Shown in pieces: positions 42,429-51,954 of a DNA stretch of 64,000 nt. The notes under the pieces are model-generated. The model had not been told where the DNA came from, ran no database searches, and worked only from the letters and a program-made list of their open reading frames with translations. A program made the position numbers and the translations under genes. Within the stretch, counting starts at the first letter, position 1, and every line of letters starts with the position of its first letter. The stretch comes from Chloroflexota bacterium (GTDB taxonomy: Bacteria; Chloroflexota; Anaerolineae; Anaerolineales; UBA4823): assembly GCA_029557965.1 (NCBI GenBank), contig JAKQIM010000026.1, positions 1 to 64,000 of the forward strand, given 5' to 3'.

Positions 42429-43924
42429 CGCCAGCCTCCCTGTCCGAACCGGCGGCCTGAAATCTTCCAGGGTGAGACACCAACCGCCGGCCCGGCAGCC
42501 GCCTTGATGGCTTTGAGGGTTTCCTTTTCTTCTTGCTGCTTAAAGATAGCCACTGCGATTGCCGCGGCGGTTTCTTCCTTCCCGCCGAGGCCCTTGGCTC
42601 GTCGTTCAAGGAAGGGCCGCGCGATCTGCGGGAACAGGGCATAGGAGATGACATCCTCCTCGGATTTCGCCAGCTCGCCGATTTCATTCTTGGCCTTTTC
42701 CCAGCCCGGGCTGAGCATATCGGCTGGCCGGCAGGTGATGGGCTGTTCATCGCCGATGGCCTTACGTTGGACTTCGGGATCGATGGGCGCAGGCGCCTTG
42801 CCATAGTAACCGCGAATGTATTGTTTGACTTCCTCAGGGATGACCTTATAACGCTCACCCATCAGCACATTGAAGGTGGCCTGGGTGCCCACGATCTGGC
42901 TGGAGGGTGTGACCAGAGGGGGATAGCCCAGCTCTTTACGCACGCGCGGGATTTCATCCAGCACGTCATAGTATTTATCCATCGCATTTTGCTGGCGCAG
43001 TTGGCTTACCAGGTTCGAGAGCATGCCGCCCGGCACCTGGAACTGGAGCACATTCACATCCACCGCGGCCACGCCAGCCTCGAAAGCCGCATATTTTTTG
43101 CGGATATCGGTCATGCTGCGCGAGATTTCTGCCAGCGCGCCCAGGTCAAGCCCGGTATCGTATTCGGTTCCCTTGAGAATAGCCACCAGCGTTTCGGTGG
43201 GGGGCTGGGAGGTGGAGAGGGACATGGATGAGATGGCGGTGTCGATCACATCCACGCCGGCTTCCACGGCTTTGAGCAATACGGCTGTGCCCATACCGCT
43301 GGTGTAGTGGGTGTGCAACTGCACCGGCAGGCCCACTTCTTTCTTGAGCGCTGCCACCAGCTCATAGGCCGCGTACGGGGTGATCAACCCGGCCATATCC
43401 TTGATGCAGATCGAATCGGCTCCCAGGTTGGCCAGGTCTTTCCCCATCTGGACGAAAGTCGAGATCTCGTGTACCGGGCTGATGGTGTAACTGATGGCGC
43501 CTTGCACATGCCCGCCAACCTGCTTGGCATATTTCATGGCTGGCGCCATATTGCGCAGATCATTCAGCGCATCAAAGATGCGGAACACATCCAGTCCATT
43601 GCGCCGCGTGGCGGCGATGAAGTGCTCCAGAATATCGTCGGGGTAGTGTTTGTACCCAACCACATTCTGCCCGCGCAGCAGCATTTGCAGGCGTGTGTTG
43701 GGCATCAGCTTGCGCAGGGTGCGCAGGCGTTCCCAGGGGTCTTCGCCCAAGAAACGCATGGCGCTGTCGAAGGTGGCCCCGCCCCAGACCTCTGCTGACC
43801 AGTAGCCAATCTTATCCATTTGCTGGGCAATACGGGTCATATCTTCGGTGCGCATGCGTGTGGCAAGCAGGGACTGGTGGGCATCGCGCAAGATCGTATC
43901 GCAAATCATTACTTTATTGGGCAT
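42425..43924 (-). CDS. Pyruvate/oxaloacetate carboxyltransferase subunit (5S / OadA / PycB-like)
   Basis: A 499-residue TIM-barrel carboxyltransferase that moves CO2 between biotin and pyruvate. Landmarks: ICDTILRDAHQSLLATRM, the metal/carboxyl-Lys segment DSICIKDMAG, LHTHYTSGMG with metal-binding His residues, and the C-terminal conserved PADMLSPGWE region. No fused biotinyl domain. AGGGTAA-type spacing before the start at 43924; the cupin stop is 5 nt upstream. With separate 12S-like and 1.3S-like partners and no membrane OadB/GcdB nearby, it fits methylmalonyl-CoA:pyruvate transcarboxylase best. Oxaloacetate decarboxylase alpha is the alternative. Confidence 0.88.
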   Translation of the reverse strand: MPNKVMICDTILRDAHQSLLATRMRTEDMTRIAQQMDKIGYWSAEVWGGATFDSAMRFLGEDPWERLRTLRKLMPNTRLQMLLRGQNVVGYKHYPDDILEHFIAATRRNGLDVFRIFDALNDLRNMAPAMKYAKQVGGHVQGAISYTISPVHEISTFVQMGKDLANLGADSICIKDMAGLITPYAAYELVAALKKEVGLPVQLHTHYTSGMGTAVLLKAVEAGVDVIDTAISSMSLSTSQPPTETLVAILKGTEYDTGLDLGALAEISRSMTDIRKKYAAFEAGVAAVDVNVLQFQVPGGMLSNLVSQLRQQNAMDKYYDVLDEIPRVRKELGYPPLVTPSSQIVGTQATFNVLMGERYKVIPEEVKQYIRGYYGKAPAPIDPEVQRKAIGDEQPITCRPADMLSPGWEKAKNEIGELAKSEEDVISYALFPQIARPFLERRAKGLGGKEETAAAIAVAIFKQQEEKETLKAIKAAAGPAVGVSPWKISGRRFGQGGWR

Positions 43925-43929
43925 GGCGA

Positions 43930-44268
43930 TTACCCTCCCAATTCCATATCGTGAACCTGGAACATTTCCTTCGGTTTGAACATCAGGACCAGGGCGCCGT
44001 TCTGTGATTTAGGATTGTGCGTGGTGTAAGCGCGTACCACGACGGTGTCGTGCTTTTTCAGGACAGCAGTTGGCTGGTTATGGAATTCGATTTGGACCTC
44101 ACCCTCCAACACAATGTACATTTCATCCTGGGTGTGCCGGTGCCAGTGGCTTTCGCCTTTGAATTGTAACAGGTAGGCTGCGTGATCGTTGACCTGTCCA
44201 ACTTCCAGGTGCATGAAGGGGACGGTCAAAAGATTGGCTAATTCGTCAATCGAAACGATACTCGACAT
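43930..44268 (-). CDS. Small cupin-domain protein
   Basis: A 112-residue single cupin. Metal ligands fit HWHRHTQDEMYIVLEG (His, His, Glu) and a later His in AYTTHNP. AAGGAG lies 8 nt before ATG 44268. It sits between the 12S- and 5S-like carboxyltransferase genes on the same strand, with only 5 nt to the latter, so it belongs to that operon. Such lone cupins can bind metals or act as sensors or isomerases. Its job in a carboxyl-transfer operon is unknown. Confidence 0.82.
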   Translation of the reverse strand: MSSIVSIDELANLLTVPFMHLEVGQVNDHAAYLLQFKGESHWHRHTQDEMYIVLEGEVQIEFHNQPTAVLKKHDTVVVRAYTTHNPKSQNGALVLMFKPKEMFQVHDMELGG

Positions 44269-44365
44269 GGTAGGCTCCTTATTTGATGAATCATCGTTCG
44301 CGTGGCGGGCGCAGCTTGCGGCGGATTGACGGGATGCGGGCAATGCACAACTGCGCCCCTACACT

Positions 44366-45916
44366 TTACAGGGGAATATTGCCATGCTTCTTGGGTGGGT
44401 TGGCGTCGCGCTTGTTTTGTAAGATGCCCAAAGCCCGGGCCAGCCGTGGGCGGGTCTCGAGCGGCTCGATGACATCATCGATATACCCTCGCGAGGCAGC
44501 CACGTAGGGGTTGGAAAACTTGTCGGTATATTCCTTGATCAACCCGGCGCGTTTGGCGGCCGGATCGTCTGCCTTCTTGATCTCATCCCTGAAAACGATA
44601 TTGACCGCGCCATCTGAGCCCATTACGGCGATTTCAGCGCCAGGCCAGGCTGCTACGTAATCGCCGCGGATATGCTTGCTGTTCATCACGCAGTATGCGC
44701 CGCCATAGGCCTTGCGGGTGATCACGGTCAGCTTGGGGACGGTAGCCTCGCAGAAGGCGTACAGCAGCTTGGCCCCATGTGCAATGATGCCGCCGTGTTC
44801 CTGGTCTACCCCTGGCAAGAAGCCGGGAACATCTTCGAAGACCACCAGCGGGATGTTGAAACAATCGCAAAAGCGCACAAAACGAGCCCCTTTGATGGAT
44901 GCCTTGATATCTAACACGCCTGCCAGCACCATGGGCTGGTTGGCGACAATGCCAATCGAATGACCATCCAGCCGGGCGAAACCGACGACGATGTTCTGGG
45001 CATAGCCCTCCTGGATTTCGTAGAATTCGCCGTTATCCACCACCAATTGGATGACTTCCCGGATATCGTAGGGCTTGTTCGGCTCATCGGGCGCGATCTC
45101 ATTGAGCTTCTTATCTGTGCGCTCAGCCGGGTCGCCTGTATCCAGGTGCGGCGGATCTTCCATGTTGTTGGATGGCAGGTAAGCCATCAATTGCCGAATG
45201 GACTCGAACATTTCATCTTCATCCTGGGCGATCACATGGCAAACACCGCTCTTACTGCCGTGCACCTTTGCGCCGCCCAGGTCATCCGATGTCACTTCCT
45301 GGCGGGTGACGGTCTTCACCACATCCGGGCCGGTGATGAACATGTAACTTGTGTTCTTGACCATGAAGATAAAGTCAGTCAGAGCGGGGCTGTAAACAGC
45401 ACCGCCCGCACACGGCCCAAGGATGGCACTGATCTGGGGCACCACGCCGGAGGCCAGCGTATTCTTCAAAAAGATATCGGCATACCCTCCCAGGCTGGCA
45501 ACACCTTCTTGAATGCGCGCCCCGCCCGAGTCATTCAGGCCGATCAGCGGCACGCCGTTTTTCATTGCCAGGTCCATGATCTTGCATACTTTGGCGGCAT
45601 GAACCTCGCCCAGCGTGCCGCCGATGACCGTAAAATCCTGGCTGAACACATACACCGGGCGCCCATCGATGGTGCCCGACCCTGTCACCACGCTGTCGGC
45701 AAGGTATTTCTTCTCGTCCATGTTGAAATCTGTGGTGCGGTGGGTGACAAACATATCCAGCTCGAGGAAAGAGCCTTTATCGAGCAGCTTCTCAATGCGC
45801 TCGCGGGCGGTCAGCTTGCCTTTGGCATGCTGGGCGTCAATGCGACCCTGTCCGCCGCCGAGCTGGGCCTCTTTTCTTAACTCATACAAGCGTTCGATTT
45901 TCGCTTGTGCCGTCAT
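44366..45916 (-). CDS. Acyl-CoA carboxyltransferase subunit (12S / methylmalonyl-CoA CT-like)
   Basis: A 516-residue carboxyltransferase of the propionyl-CoA carboxylase beta/12S/MmdA group. Landmarks: [16 protein letters not shown], the oxyanion loop [67 protein letters not shown] and [15 protein letters not shown]. It exchanges CO2 between biotin and (methyl)malonyl-CoA. It leads the operon with cupin, 5S-like and 1.3S-like genes. CAGGAGA precedes the ATG. No biotin carboxylase gene lies here, which argues for carboxyl transfer or decarboxylation rather than an ATP-driven carboxylase. Confidence 0.92.
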   Translation of the reverse strand: MTAQAKIERLYELRKEAQLGGGQGRIDAQHAKGKLTARERIEKLLDKGSFLELDMFVTHRTTDFNMDEKKYLADSVVTGSGTIDGRPVYVFSQDFTVIGGTLGEVHAAKVCKIMDLAMKNGVPLIGLNDSGGARIQEGVASLGGYADIFLKNTLASGVVPQISAILGPCAGGAVYSPALTDFIFMVKNTSYMFITGPDVVKTVTRQEVTSDDLGGAKVHGSKSGVCHVIAQDEDEMFESIRQLMAYLPSNNMEDPPHLDTGDPAERTDKKLNEIAPDEPNKPYDIREVIQLVVDNGEFYEIQEGYAQNIVVGFARLDGHSIGIVANQPMVLAGVLDIKASIKGARFVRFCDCFNIPLVVFEDVPGFLPGVDQEHGGIIAHGAKLLYAFCEATVPKLTVITRKAYGGAYCVMNSKHIRGDYVAAWPGAEIAVMGSDGAVNIVFRDEIKKADDPAAKRAGLIKEYTDKFSNPYVAASRGYIDDVIEPLETRPRLARALGILQNKRDANPPKKHGNIPL

Positions 45917-46196
45917 ATGGTCTCCTGTTTATGGTAGGATAAGGTGAGGGGAATAAGGGGAGTAATCGCAAAGCCGCCCATCCTGGACGCTAACTTCCAT
46001 TCTAGCATTATTGATGTTGGAATGGAGGTGGATAAAAGTCATGAGATTGGGAGGATTGATGGTTACCAGGCTAGACGGTGTGGATGGGCAGTATGCCTTA
46101 CGACAGCGAGCCATTTCCCTTCACAGCGGCCAGAGCAACGGTGTTAAGGAGATGGCAATCAGAATCATGTCCGCCTGGGCCGGCGCGATGCCCGGC
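45917..46196. other. Intergenic region before the transcarboxylase operon
   Basis: About 280 bases between the start of the 12S-like gene and the end of the queuosine-precursor transporter. It holds a 7-bp dyad TCCATTC/GAATGGA around 45997-46026 and a CTAGAAT-like -10 on the minus strand near 46000, but no convincing -35. A plus-strand frame crossing it has no family match. No RNA gene seen. Confidence 0.4.
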
Positions 46197-46931
46197 TTAG
46201 CGCCTAAAAGGGTTGAAGTTGGTGTGGGTATCGTAGACATCCACACCCTCGCTGCGCTTGAGAGCGTGGACTGCCAGGTAGGTGAGGGGGGTCATGAGGG
46301 CTTCAACGGCGCATTTGAAAATGTAGTTGGTCAGCGCGAGGGTCAGGAAAAGGCTCCAGGGGAAGACGCCGAAGAGGCAGGCCACGGCCACGAAGACGGC
46401 CGAGTCGACCAGTTCGCCCACCAGGGTGCTGCCGATGGTGCGGGCCCACAGCCAGCGGCCGCGGGTAAGCACTTTCATGCGCGCCAGGGTGAAGGAATTG
46501 GAGAAAGAGCCGCTCCAGTAGCCTGCCAGGCTGCCGAGGACGATGCCGCCGCTGCTCATGCCGCCCAGGATGGCGGTGTAGGCGGCCTGCCCGGCGTATT
46601 CTTGCCAGGTGGCTTCACCGGGCAAGATGCTCACCAGCCACAGCACCAGAGAGCTGAGCCCCAGGCAGAAGAAGCCGGTCCAGATCACGCGCCGGGCGCG
46701 GCGGTAGCCATAGACTTCGGTCAGGATGTCGCCGAAGATGTAGCTGATGGGGAAGAGCAGGGTGCCGCCATCGAAGGCCAGGCGCACACCCAAGAGGCTG
46801 AAGCCCAGGTCGATGATCTTGGCGGATGAAGCAACGTTGCTGATGATCAGCACCGCCACAAAGACGGCCATCACCAGGTCGAAATAGCGCGGGGTGGTGT
46901 GGTTGGTCTGTGGGGGCAGATGTTGGCTCAT
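46197..46931 (-). CDS. yhhQ: Queuosine precursor transporter (VUT/YhhQ family)
   Basis: A 244-residue membrane protein of the VUT family. Landmarks: VLIISNVASSAKII, FDGGTLLFPISYIFGDILTEVYGYRRARRVIW, and ARTIGSTLVGELVDSAVF; six to seven helices. E. coli YhhQ imports preQ0/preQ1; other members import related queuosine precursors. The start at 46931 overlaps the stop of the TtuA-like gene (ATGA), so the longer open frame is not used. queA, which acts on the same pathway after insertion into tRNA, lies 5 kb away. Confidence 0.88.
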   Translation of the reverse strand: MSQHLPPQTNHTTPRYFDLVMAVFVAVLIISNVASSAKIIDLGFSLLGVRLAFDGGTLLFPISYIFGDILTEVYGYRRARRVIWTGFFCLGLSSLVLWLVSILPGEATWQEYAGQAAYTAILGGMSSGGIVLGSLAGYWSGSFSNSFTLARMKVLTRGRWLWARTIGSTLVGELVDSAVFVAVACLFGVFPWSLFLTLALTNYIFKCAVEALMTPLTYLAVHALKRSEGVDVYDTHTNFNPFRR

Positions 46932-47866
46932 GTCTCGCCTGGCTGGAGCTTGCTGGTCATGCGGCAGAAGGTGCATTCGCCGGGGGCGGTGGTGGGTTGG
47001 CCGCAGGCAGGGCAGGTGTGCAGCAGGGGCCGGTCGGGGTCGGCATCTGGCGAGAAGAGCCCGGCGGCCTTGGCCCGCAAAAAGGACAGGTAGAAGTTGA
47101 GCTTGGCGCCGGGGCGCTCGGATTCGAGTTGGTTCAGCAGGTCTTTGTAATAGAGCGAGGTGGCCCCCACGGCAAAGGGGCACTCATCATAGATGTATTC
47201 GATGCCGCCCAGCCAGGCGTAAGCGGCCATCTCGCGCTCGTAGATGCGGCAGAGGGGCTTGACCTTGCGTACCAGGCCCTCGTCCCGGGCCTCGAGCACG
47301 GGACCCTGGCGCAGCAGGTAAGAGCCGGCCCAGGTGAGGGTGTTGCCAAAGAGCACGGCGGCTTCATCATCCAGGTTGTGGCCGGTAGCCAGCACCTGGT
47401 AGCCGCCCTGGCGCGCCACACGGTTCATGATGTGGCGCTTGGCCAACCCGCACACCGAGCAAGCCTTGCCGCGCCCGCGCTGGGCGCGCTCGGCAATCTG
47501 CGGGATGCCGGCGCCGTACTCGGCGGCCACATCCACCACGTGCAGGTGCAGGCCGCGGGAACCGGCAAACTGCTCAGACAGGCGGCGGGATTCGGCGGAA
47601 TAGTTCACCCCGCCATCGATGCCCAGGCTGATGTACAGGCCATCGACGGCATAGCCCAGCTTGTGCAGGATATCCCACAACGAAAGCGAATCTTTGCCGC
47701 CCGAGACGGCCACCAGCAGGCGATCCTGGTGGCTGAACATCTTGTATTTTTCGATGGCGCGTTCAACCTGCTGGGGCAGCCAGGCCAGGTAATCAGCCTG
47801 GCAGAGCGCCAGTTTGTGATGGCGCATGTGGAAGACGGCTTTGCCGCCGCACTTATCGCATTTCAT
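46928..47866 (-). CDS. TtuA/TtcA-family tRNA thiolation enzyme
   Basis: A 312-residue PP-loop ATPase. N-terminal zinc site with C3xxC6 and C22; PP-loop SGGKDS at 55-60; CSVCG near 130 matching the Fe-S ligands of TtuA/TtcA; NLDDEAAVLFGN; and a C-terminal zinc knuckle CPACG...CTFC. The two zinc sites flanking the PP-loop core fit TtuA (2-thiolation of 5-methyluridine 54) or cytoplasmic CTU1 rather than TtcA. TtuA is tied to tRNA heat stability; no sulfur carrier gene is adjacent. Its ATG overlaps the stop of the Ser/Thr kinase gene. Confidence 0.85.
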   Translation of the reverse strand: MKCDKCGGKAVFHMRHHKLALCQADYLAWLPQQVERAIEKYKMFSHQDRLLVAVSGGKDSLSLWDILHKLGYAVDGLYISLGIDGGVNYSAESRRLSEQFAGSRGLHLHVVDVAAEYGAGIPQIAERAQRGRGKACSVCGLAKRHIMNRVARQGGYQVLATGHNLDDEAAVLFGNTLTWAGSYLLRQGPVLEARDEGLVRKVKPLCRIYEREMAAYAWLGGIEYIYDECPFAVGATSLYYKDLLNQLESERPGAKLNFYLSFLRAKAAGLFSPDADPDRPLLHTCPACGQPTTAPGECTFCRMTSKLQPGET

Positions 47867-50118
47867 CAGGGAGCTGGCCGCAAGGCAGGCTGCGGGCTGT
47901 CCTTTGGGTTGGTGAAGAAGTTTTCTGGCAGGGGGATGGGGGCGTACTGCGTGCCGGTGCCCAGGCTGCCAACCGAGATGTAATACAGCTCGATGACGCT
48001 GTTCTCGCCCAGGCCAATGTCCTGGAATGCAAATGCAATGTGGGTGCCATCGGGGCTGAAGTTGGGGTCGCGGTAACAGCAAGAGCCGCGCACGGGGTTG
48101 GCCTTGGGCACGATGGTGTGCAGGTCCATGTCGTAAAAGTACAGGTCGCCGAAGCCCTCGTTGCGCACGAAGCCGACCAGGGCGAAGAGGGAGGTGCCGT
48201 TCCAGCCAACGTGATCCAGCTCGGGGTAGTTGCGGTAGCCGCTCATGGTGAAGCGTTGGGCGGGGAATTCGTCGATCTTGCGCACGTTGGTCTCGCAGGT
48301 TGAGATATCGAGCACGTAGACCTCGTCTTCACGGCGGCCTTCGACCGCGCCCACCAATACCAGGGCCATGTGCTGCATATCTTCAGACCACAAAGCCTCT
48401 TCCACTAAATATGCTGCGCCGGTGCTGGAAGCGTAAGGGGCCATGGCGGCACAAACCGACATATCGCGGATGCCGGTCCAATAATCGACCTGGCTGAGGC
48501 GCTCGGGGTCGTTGGGGACGATGAACAACTGCTGGAAGACGCTGATGGCGGCCAGGCTGCCATCGGGCGAGAGGCGGAAGAGCTCGAGGGTGCCAGAATT
48601 CAGGCAGACGACATCGTCGACGCGGCCGGTGTCTATCGCCACCTGGCGCACGCACAGGCCAGAGACGAAGATCACGGCCGAGCCATCGGGGGTCCACTGC
48701 AGCATATCTTTCCGGCCGCCATCGGTAGTGAGCTGGGTCAGGCCGGTGCCATCCAGGTTCACCACCCAAACGTCATTGTTGCGCAAGAAGGCGACCATAT
48801 CTGAACCGCCGATGACCGGCGCGGCGGGGAGGGGGGTGAAGGTTGCGGTGGGGGTGGGCGGGAGGGGCGTCTCAGAGGGGGCGGTGGTGGCGGTGGGCGG
48901 CACCTCGGTAGGTTGGGGGGTGCTGCTGGGCGGCAGGGCAGTTTCTGATGGCGCCAGGGTGGGCGTGGCTGAAGGGAGCTCGGCCACAACCGGAACGGTG
49001 GCAGAAGGGGCAGTGGTGATGGTGGGGGTGGGGGGTTTCAGGCCCAGGGCGACAATCAGCGAGCCGCCAAATACCACTGCCAGCACGGCTGCCACCAAGA
49101 GGATGCCGCCGCCAATCCAAACCCAAATGGGGATGCTGCGCCGGGCGGGAGCGGCAGGGGCCGCAGCCGGGGGAGGTGTGGGGGTCCTGACGCCTTTCTT
49201 GGCGGGGGCCCCCACCGTGGTGGCATTGGCCGCCGGGCGGATGCGCGTGGCGGCGTACTGGGTCTTGGCGGGTGCGGGGCCAATGTGGGTGGCATTGGCT
49301 GCATTTTTTGCCACTTCTTCAGCGGCATCGGCTAATTCCTGGCTGGTTTGGAAGCGGTCGTCGGGGTCTTTGGCCATGGCCTTTTCGATGACGGCATCAA
49401 AGGCAGGCGGCAGGTCGGCTTTTTCTCCCAGCAAGCTGGGCACCGGCTCGAGGATGTGCATCATCATCAGCTTGGCGGCGGTATCGGCGTTGTAAGGGGT
49501 TTTGCCAGCCAAGACCTGGAACAAGATCACGCCCAAGGCGTAAATATCGCTGCGCCCGTCGATTTCCATGCCGCCCTGCACTTGCTCGGGGCTCATGTAA
49601 GCCGGGGTGCCCAAGATGGCGCCCCCGGTGAGGGTGGCGCTGGTGGACTGTTTCAGGCGGGCGATGCCGAAATCGGAGAGAAAGGCGTTGCCATACTGGT
49701 CGAACAAGATGTTGCCGGGCTTCATATCGCGGTGGATGATGCCTTTGGAATGGGCGGCATCCAGGGCGGGGGCCAGGCGGCTGACCATCTTGACCACTTC
49801 ATTGACGGGCATGGGGCCTTGCTTGACCTTATCGGCCAGAGAGCCGCCCGACATGTAGCGCATGACGATGTAGGGTTGGCCTTCTTCTTCGCCAAAATCA
49901 TACACCGGCACAATGGCGGGGTGTTCGAGCAGGGCCACCATCTTGGCTTCGCGATCAAAGCGGGTTTTGAACTGCGGGTCGTGCAAAAATTCGCGCGGCA
50001 AAACCTTGATGGCAACTTCGCGCTCGAAGCGTGGGTCATAGGCTTTGAAAACCGAGGCCATGCCCCCGCGCCCCAGCTCCCCTTTGATCTCGTAGCGGCC
50101 AAATTTTTCAGTGGTCAT
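47866..50118 (-). CDS. Receptor-like Ser/Thr protein kinase with TolB-like sensor
   Basis: A 750-residue protein. The N-terminal kinase (residues 8-270) is of the PknB type: [13 protein letters not shown], the catalytic Lys in [36 protein letters not shown] Pro/Ala/Thr linker leads to one transmembrane helix (about 335-360), a Pro/Thr-rich stalk, then a C-terminal beta-propeller-like region with TolB-type repeats ([42 protein letters not shown]). It probably senses an extracellytoplasmic cue. Its 3' end overlaps the tRNA-thiolase start. Confidence 0.9.
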   Translation of the reverse strand: MTTEKFGRYEIKGELGRGGMASVFKAYDPRFEREVAIKVLPREFLHDPQFKTRFDREAKMVALLEHPAIVPVYDFGEEEGQPYIVMRYMSGGSLADKVKQGPMPVNEVVKMVSRLAPALDAAHSKGIIHRDMKPGNILFDQYGNAFLSDFGIARLKQSTSATLTGGAILGTPAYMSPEQVQGGMEIDGRSDIYALGVILFQVLAGKTPYNADTAAKLMMMHILEPVPSLLGEKADLPPAFDAVIEKAMAKDPDDRFQTSQELADAAEEVAKNAANATHIGPAPAKTQYAATRIRPAANATTVGAPAKKGVRTPTPPPAAAPAAPARRSIPIWVWIGGGILLVAAVLAVVFGGSLIVALGLKPPTPTITTAPSATVPVVAELPSATPTLAPSETALPPSSTPQPTEVPPTATTAPSETPLPPTPTATFTPLPAAPVIGGSDMVAFLRNNDVWVVNLDGTGLTQLTTDGGRKDMLQWTPDGSAVIFVSGLCVRQVAIDTGRVDDVVCLNSGTLELFRLSPDGSLAAISVFQQLFIVPNDPERLSQVDYWTGIRDMSVCAAMAPYASSTGAAYLVEEALWSEDMQHMALVLVGAVEGRREDEVYVLDISTCETNVRKIDEFPAQRFTMSGYRNYPELDHVGWNGTSLFALVGFVRNEGFGDLYFYDMDLHTIVPKANPVRGSCCYRDPNFSPDGTHIAFAFQDIGLGENSVIELYYISVGSLGTGTQYAPIPLPENFFTNPKDSPQPALRPAP

Positions 50119-50125
50119 GTCAGAA

Positions 50126-50155
50126 AGTATAGCACCTAAGTAAAGATAAAAACAA
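50126..50155 (-). promoter_or_regulatory. Promoter of the Ser/Thr kinase operon, leaderless type
   Basis: On the minus strand TTGTTT (plus 50150-50155), an 18-nt spacer and TATACT (plus 50126-50131). The ATG at 50118 lies 7 nt after the -10 and has no Shine-Dalgarno. Confidence 0.55.
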
Positions 50156-50217
50156 CTTTTCTCGGTTGAATTTTAAGGCACAACCGAGCATTGTGGCAAG
50201 AGTCAAAAATGTAAGTT

Positions 50218-50844
50218 TTAGGCAGTGCCAAACTGGCGGTCGCCGGCATCGCCCAGCCCGGGCACGATGTAGCCGCGTTCATTCAACCGCTCGTCAATGG
50301 CAGCCAGGTAGATGGGCACGTCGGGGTGGTGCTGCTGCATGTTCTCAATGCCTTGCGGCGCACCAATGATGCCTACGAACTTGATCTTGGTGACGCCCCA
50401 GCGCTTGAGGATATCGACTGTGGCAACGGCTGACCCGCCGGTGGCGAGCATGGGGTCGAGCACCAGGCAAACCTGGACGGTGGGCTCGATGGGCAGCTTG
50501 TTGTAATATTCCACCGGCTTGAGGGTTTTTTCATCGCGATAGAGGCCGATGTGCCAGACTTCAGCCGAGGGCATCAATGCCCACACGCCTTCGACCATGC
50601 CCAGCCCGGCGCGCAGGATGGGCACCAGGCCGATCTTGGCCTGCAAGGCCTGGCATTTGGCCAGGGCCAGGGGGGTTTGCACTTCAATCGGGCGCAGTTC
50701 AAGGTCCAGGGTGGCTTCGTAGGTCAACAGAGAGGCAATTTCGGGCACCAGCTCGCGGAACTTTTTGGGTTCAGTGTCTACATTGCGCAGCAGGGCCAGC
50801 TTATGGGCAACCAGGGGGTGACGAGAAGGAAAAACGTTGGACAT
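50218..50844 (-). CDS. upp: Uracil phosphoribosyltransferase
   Basis: A 208-residue enzyme making UMP from uracil and PRPP. Landmarks are [26 protein letters not shown], the PRPP loop [20 protein letters not shown] and the C-terminal uracil-binding [13 protein letters not shown]. Length is normal. GGAG lies upstream of the ATG at 50844. It faces away from ruvB, with which it shares a short divergent region. The nearby pyrimidine-nucleoside phosphorylase could supply its uracil. Confidence 0.96.
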   Translation of the reverse strand: MSNVFPSRHPLVAHKLALLRNVDTEPKKFRELVPEIASLLTYEATLDLELRPIEVQTPLALAKCQALQAKIGLVPILRAGLGMVEGVWALMPSAEVWHIGLYRDEKTLKPVEYYNKLPIEPTVQVCLVLDPMLATGGSAVATVDILKRWGVTKIKFVGIIGAPQGIENMQQHHPDVPIYLAAIDERLNERGYIVPGLGDAGDRQFGTA

Positions 50845-50913
50845 AGGGTATCTACTCCAAGTATAAGATTAGGCATATTATATCCCGTTTGCTTTGAAGG
50901 GATATGTTTCGGT

Positions 50914-50919
50914 TATAAT
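50914..50919 (+). promoter_or_regulatory. -10 box of ruvB, leaderless type
   Basis: TATAAT at 50914-50919 ends 6 nt before the ruvB ATG (50926). The -35 is weak (TTTGAA-like at 50893-50898). No Shine-Dalgarno lies in front of the start. Confidence 0.5.
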
Positions 50920-50925
50920 CATTCT

Positions 50926-51954
50926 ATGACTGATGAGACCCCAAAACGCCTGGTGAACCCTGAACCGCAACCGGATGACCGCCTGGACCAATCCTTAAGA
51001 CCGCATACGTTAAACGATCTGATCGGCCAGGAACGGGTAAAAGAGAACTTGTCGATTTTGATCGCCGCGGCCCGCCAGCGCGGCGACCCGTTGGATCATG
51101 TGTTGTTTTACGGGCCGCCCGGCCTGGGTAAGACCACGCTGGCGCATGTTCTGTCAAATGAGATGAGCGTCAACATCAAGGTCACCTCGGGTCCGGCGAT
51201 CGAGCGCCCCGGCGACCTGGCGGCGATCCTGACCAACCTGCGGGCAGGGGATATCCTGTTCATCGACGAAGTCCACCGCCTGGGGCGGGCCGTGGAAGAG
51301 GTGTTGTACCCGGCGATGGAAGACTTTGCCCTGGATATTGTGATTGGCAAGGGGCCTTCGGCGCGTTCGATCCGTTTGAAGCTGCCGCGCTTCACGGTCA
51401 TCGGGGCCACCACGCGCCTGGCGCTGCTCACTGCGCCGCTGAGGGCGCGCTTTGGGGCGGTGTATCACCTGGATTTCTATGGGCTGGAGGCCATGCAGGC
51501 CATTGTCCAGCGGGCGGCGCGGGTATTGGGCGTACCGGCGGATGAAGAAGGGGTGGATGAGATTGCCCGGCGCGGGCGCGGAACGCCGCGCGTGGCCTTG
51601 CGCCTGCTGAGGCGGGTGCGCGACTTTGCCCAGGTGCGGGCAGATGGGTCCATCACGCGGGCGGTAGCCAAAAATGCCCTGGACCTGCTCAACGTAGATC
51701 CGCTTGGCCTGGATGAGATGGACCGGCGGGTACTGTTGACGGTGATCGAGAAATATCGCGGCGGGCCCGTGGGGCTGAGCACGATTGCAGCTTCGATCAG
51801 CGAAGAGCCCGATACGATCATGGACGTGGTTGAGCCGTACCTGTTACAGCTCGGTTTCTTAGAGCGCACCTCGCAGGGGCGGATGGCAACGGCGCGGGCT
51901 TATGAGCACCTGGGTATCGCAATGCCCGCCGAAGAGCAGTCACGGTTGTTCTAA
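50926..51954 (+). CDS. ruvB: Holliday junction branch-migration ATPase RuvB
   Basis: A 342-residue AAA+ motor that drives branch migration with RuvA. Landmarks: [19 protein letters not shown], Walker [12 protein letters not shown], Walker B FIDEVHRL, sensor [17 protein letters not shown], and the C-terminal winged helix ([18 protein letters not shown], then [13 protein letters not shown]). Length is standard. The start at 50926 is leaderless by position. Its TAA shares a base with the queA ATG (TAATG), so ruvB-queA-udgB form one transcript. Confidence 0.96.
   Translation: MTDETPKRLVNPEPQPDDRLDQSLRPHTLNDLIGQERVKENLSILIAAARQRGDPLDHVLFYGPPGLGKTTLAHVLSNEMSVNIKVTSGPAIERPGDLAAILTNLRAGDILFIDEVHRLGRAVEEVLYPAMEDFALDIVIGKGPSARSIRLKLPRFTVIGATTRLALLTAPLRARFGAVYHLDFYGLEAMQAIVQRAARVLGVPADEEGVDEIARRGRGTPRVALRLLRRVRDFAQVRADGSITRAVAKNALDLLNVDPLGLDEMDRRVLLTVIEKYRGGPVGLSTIAASISEEPDTIMDVVEPYLLQLGFLERTSQGRMATARAYEHLGIAMPAEEQSRLF

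Noticed and set aside
44960-45880. A 306-codon frame antisense to the 12S-like carboxyltransferase
   Set aside because: It is a mirror of conserved coding sequence with no domain of its own.
46011-46829. A plus-strand frame starting in the gap before the transcarboxylase operon
   Set aside because: Its first 60 codons have an RBS-like GGAGG, but the rest is antisense to the transporter and shows low-complexity Gly/Ala/Glu composition.
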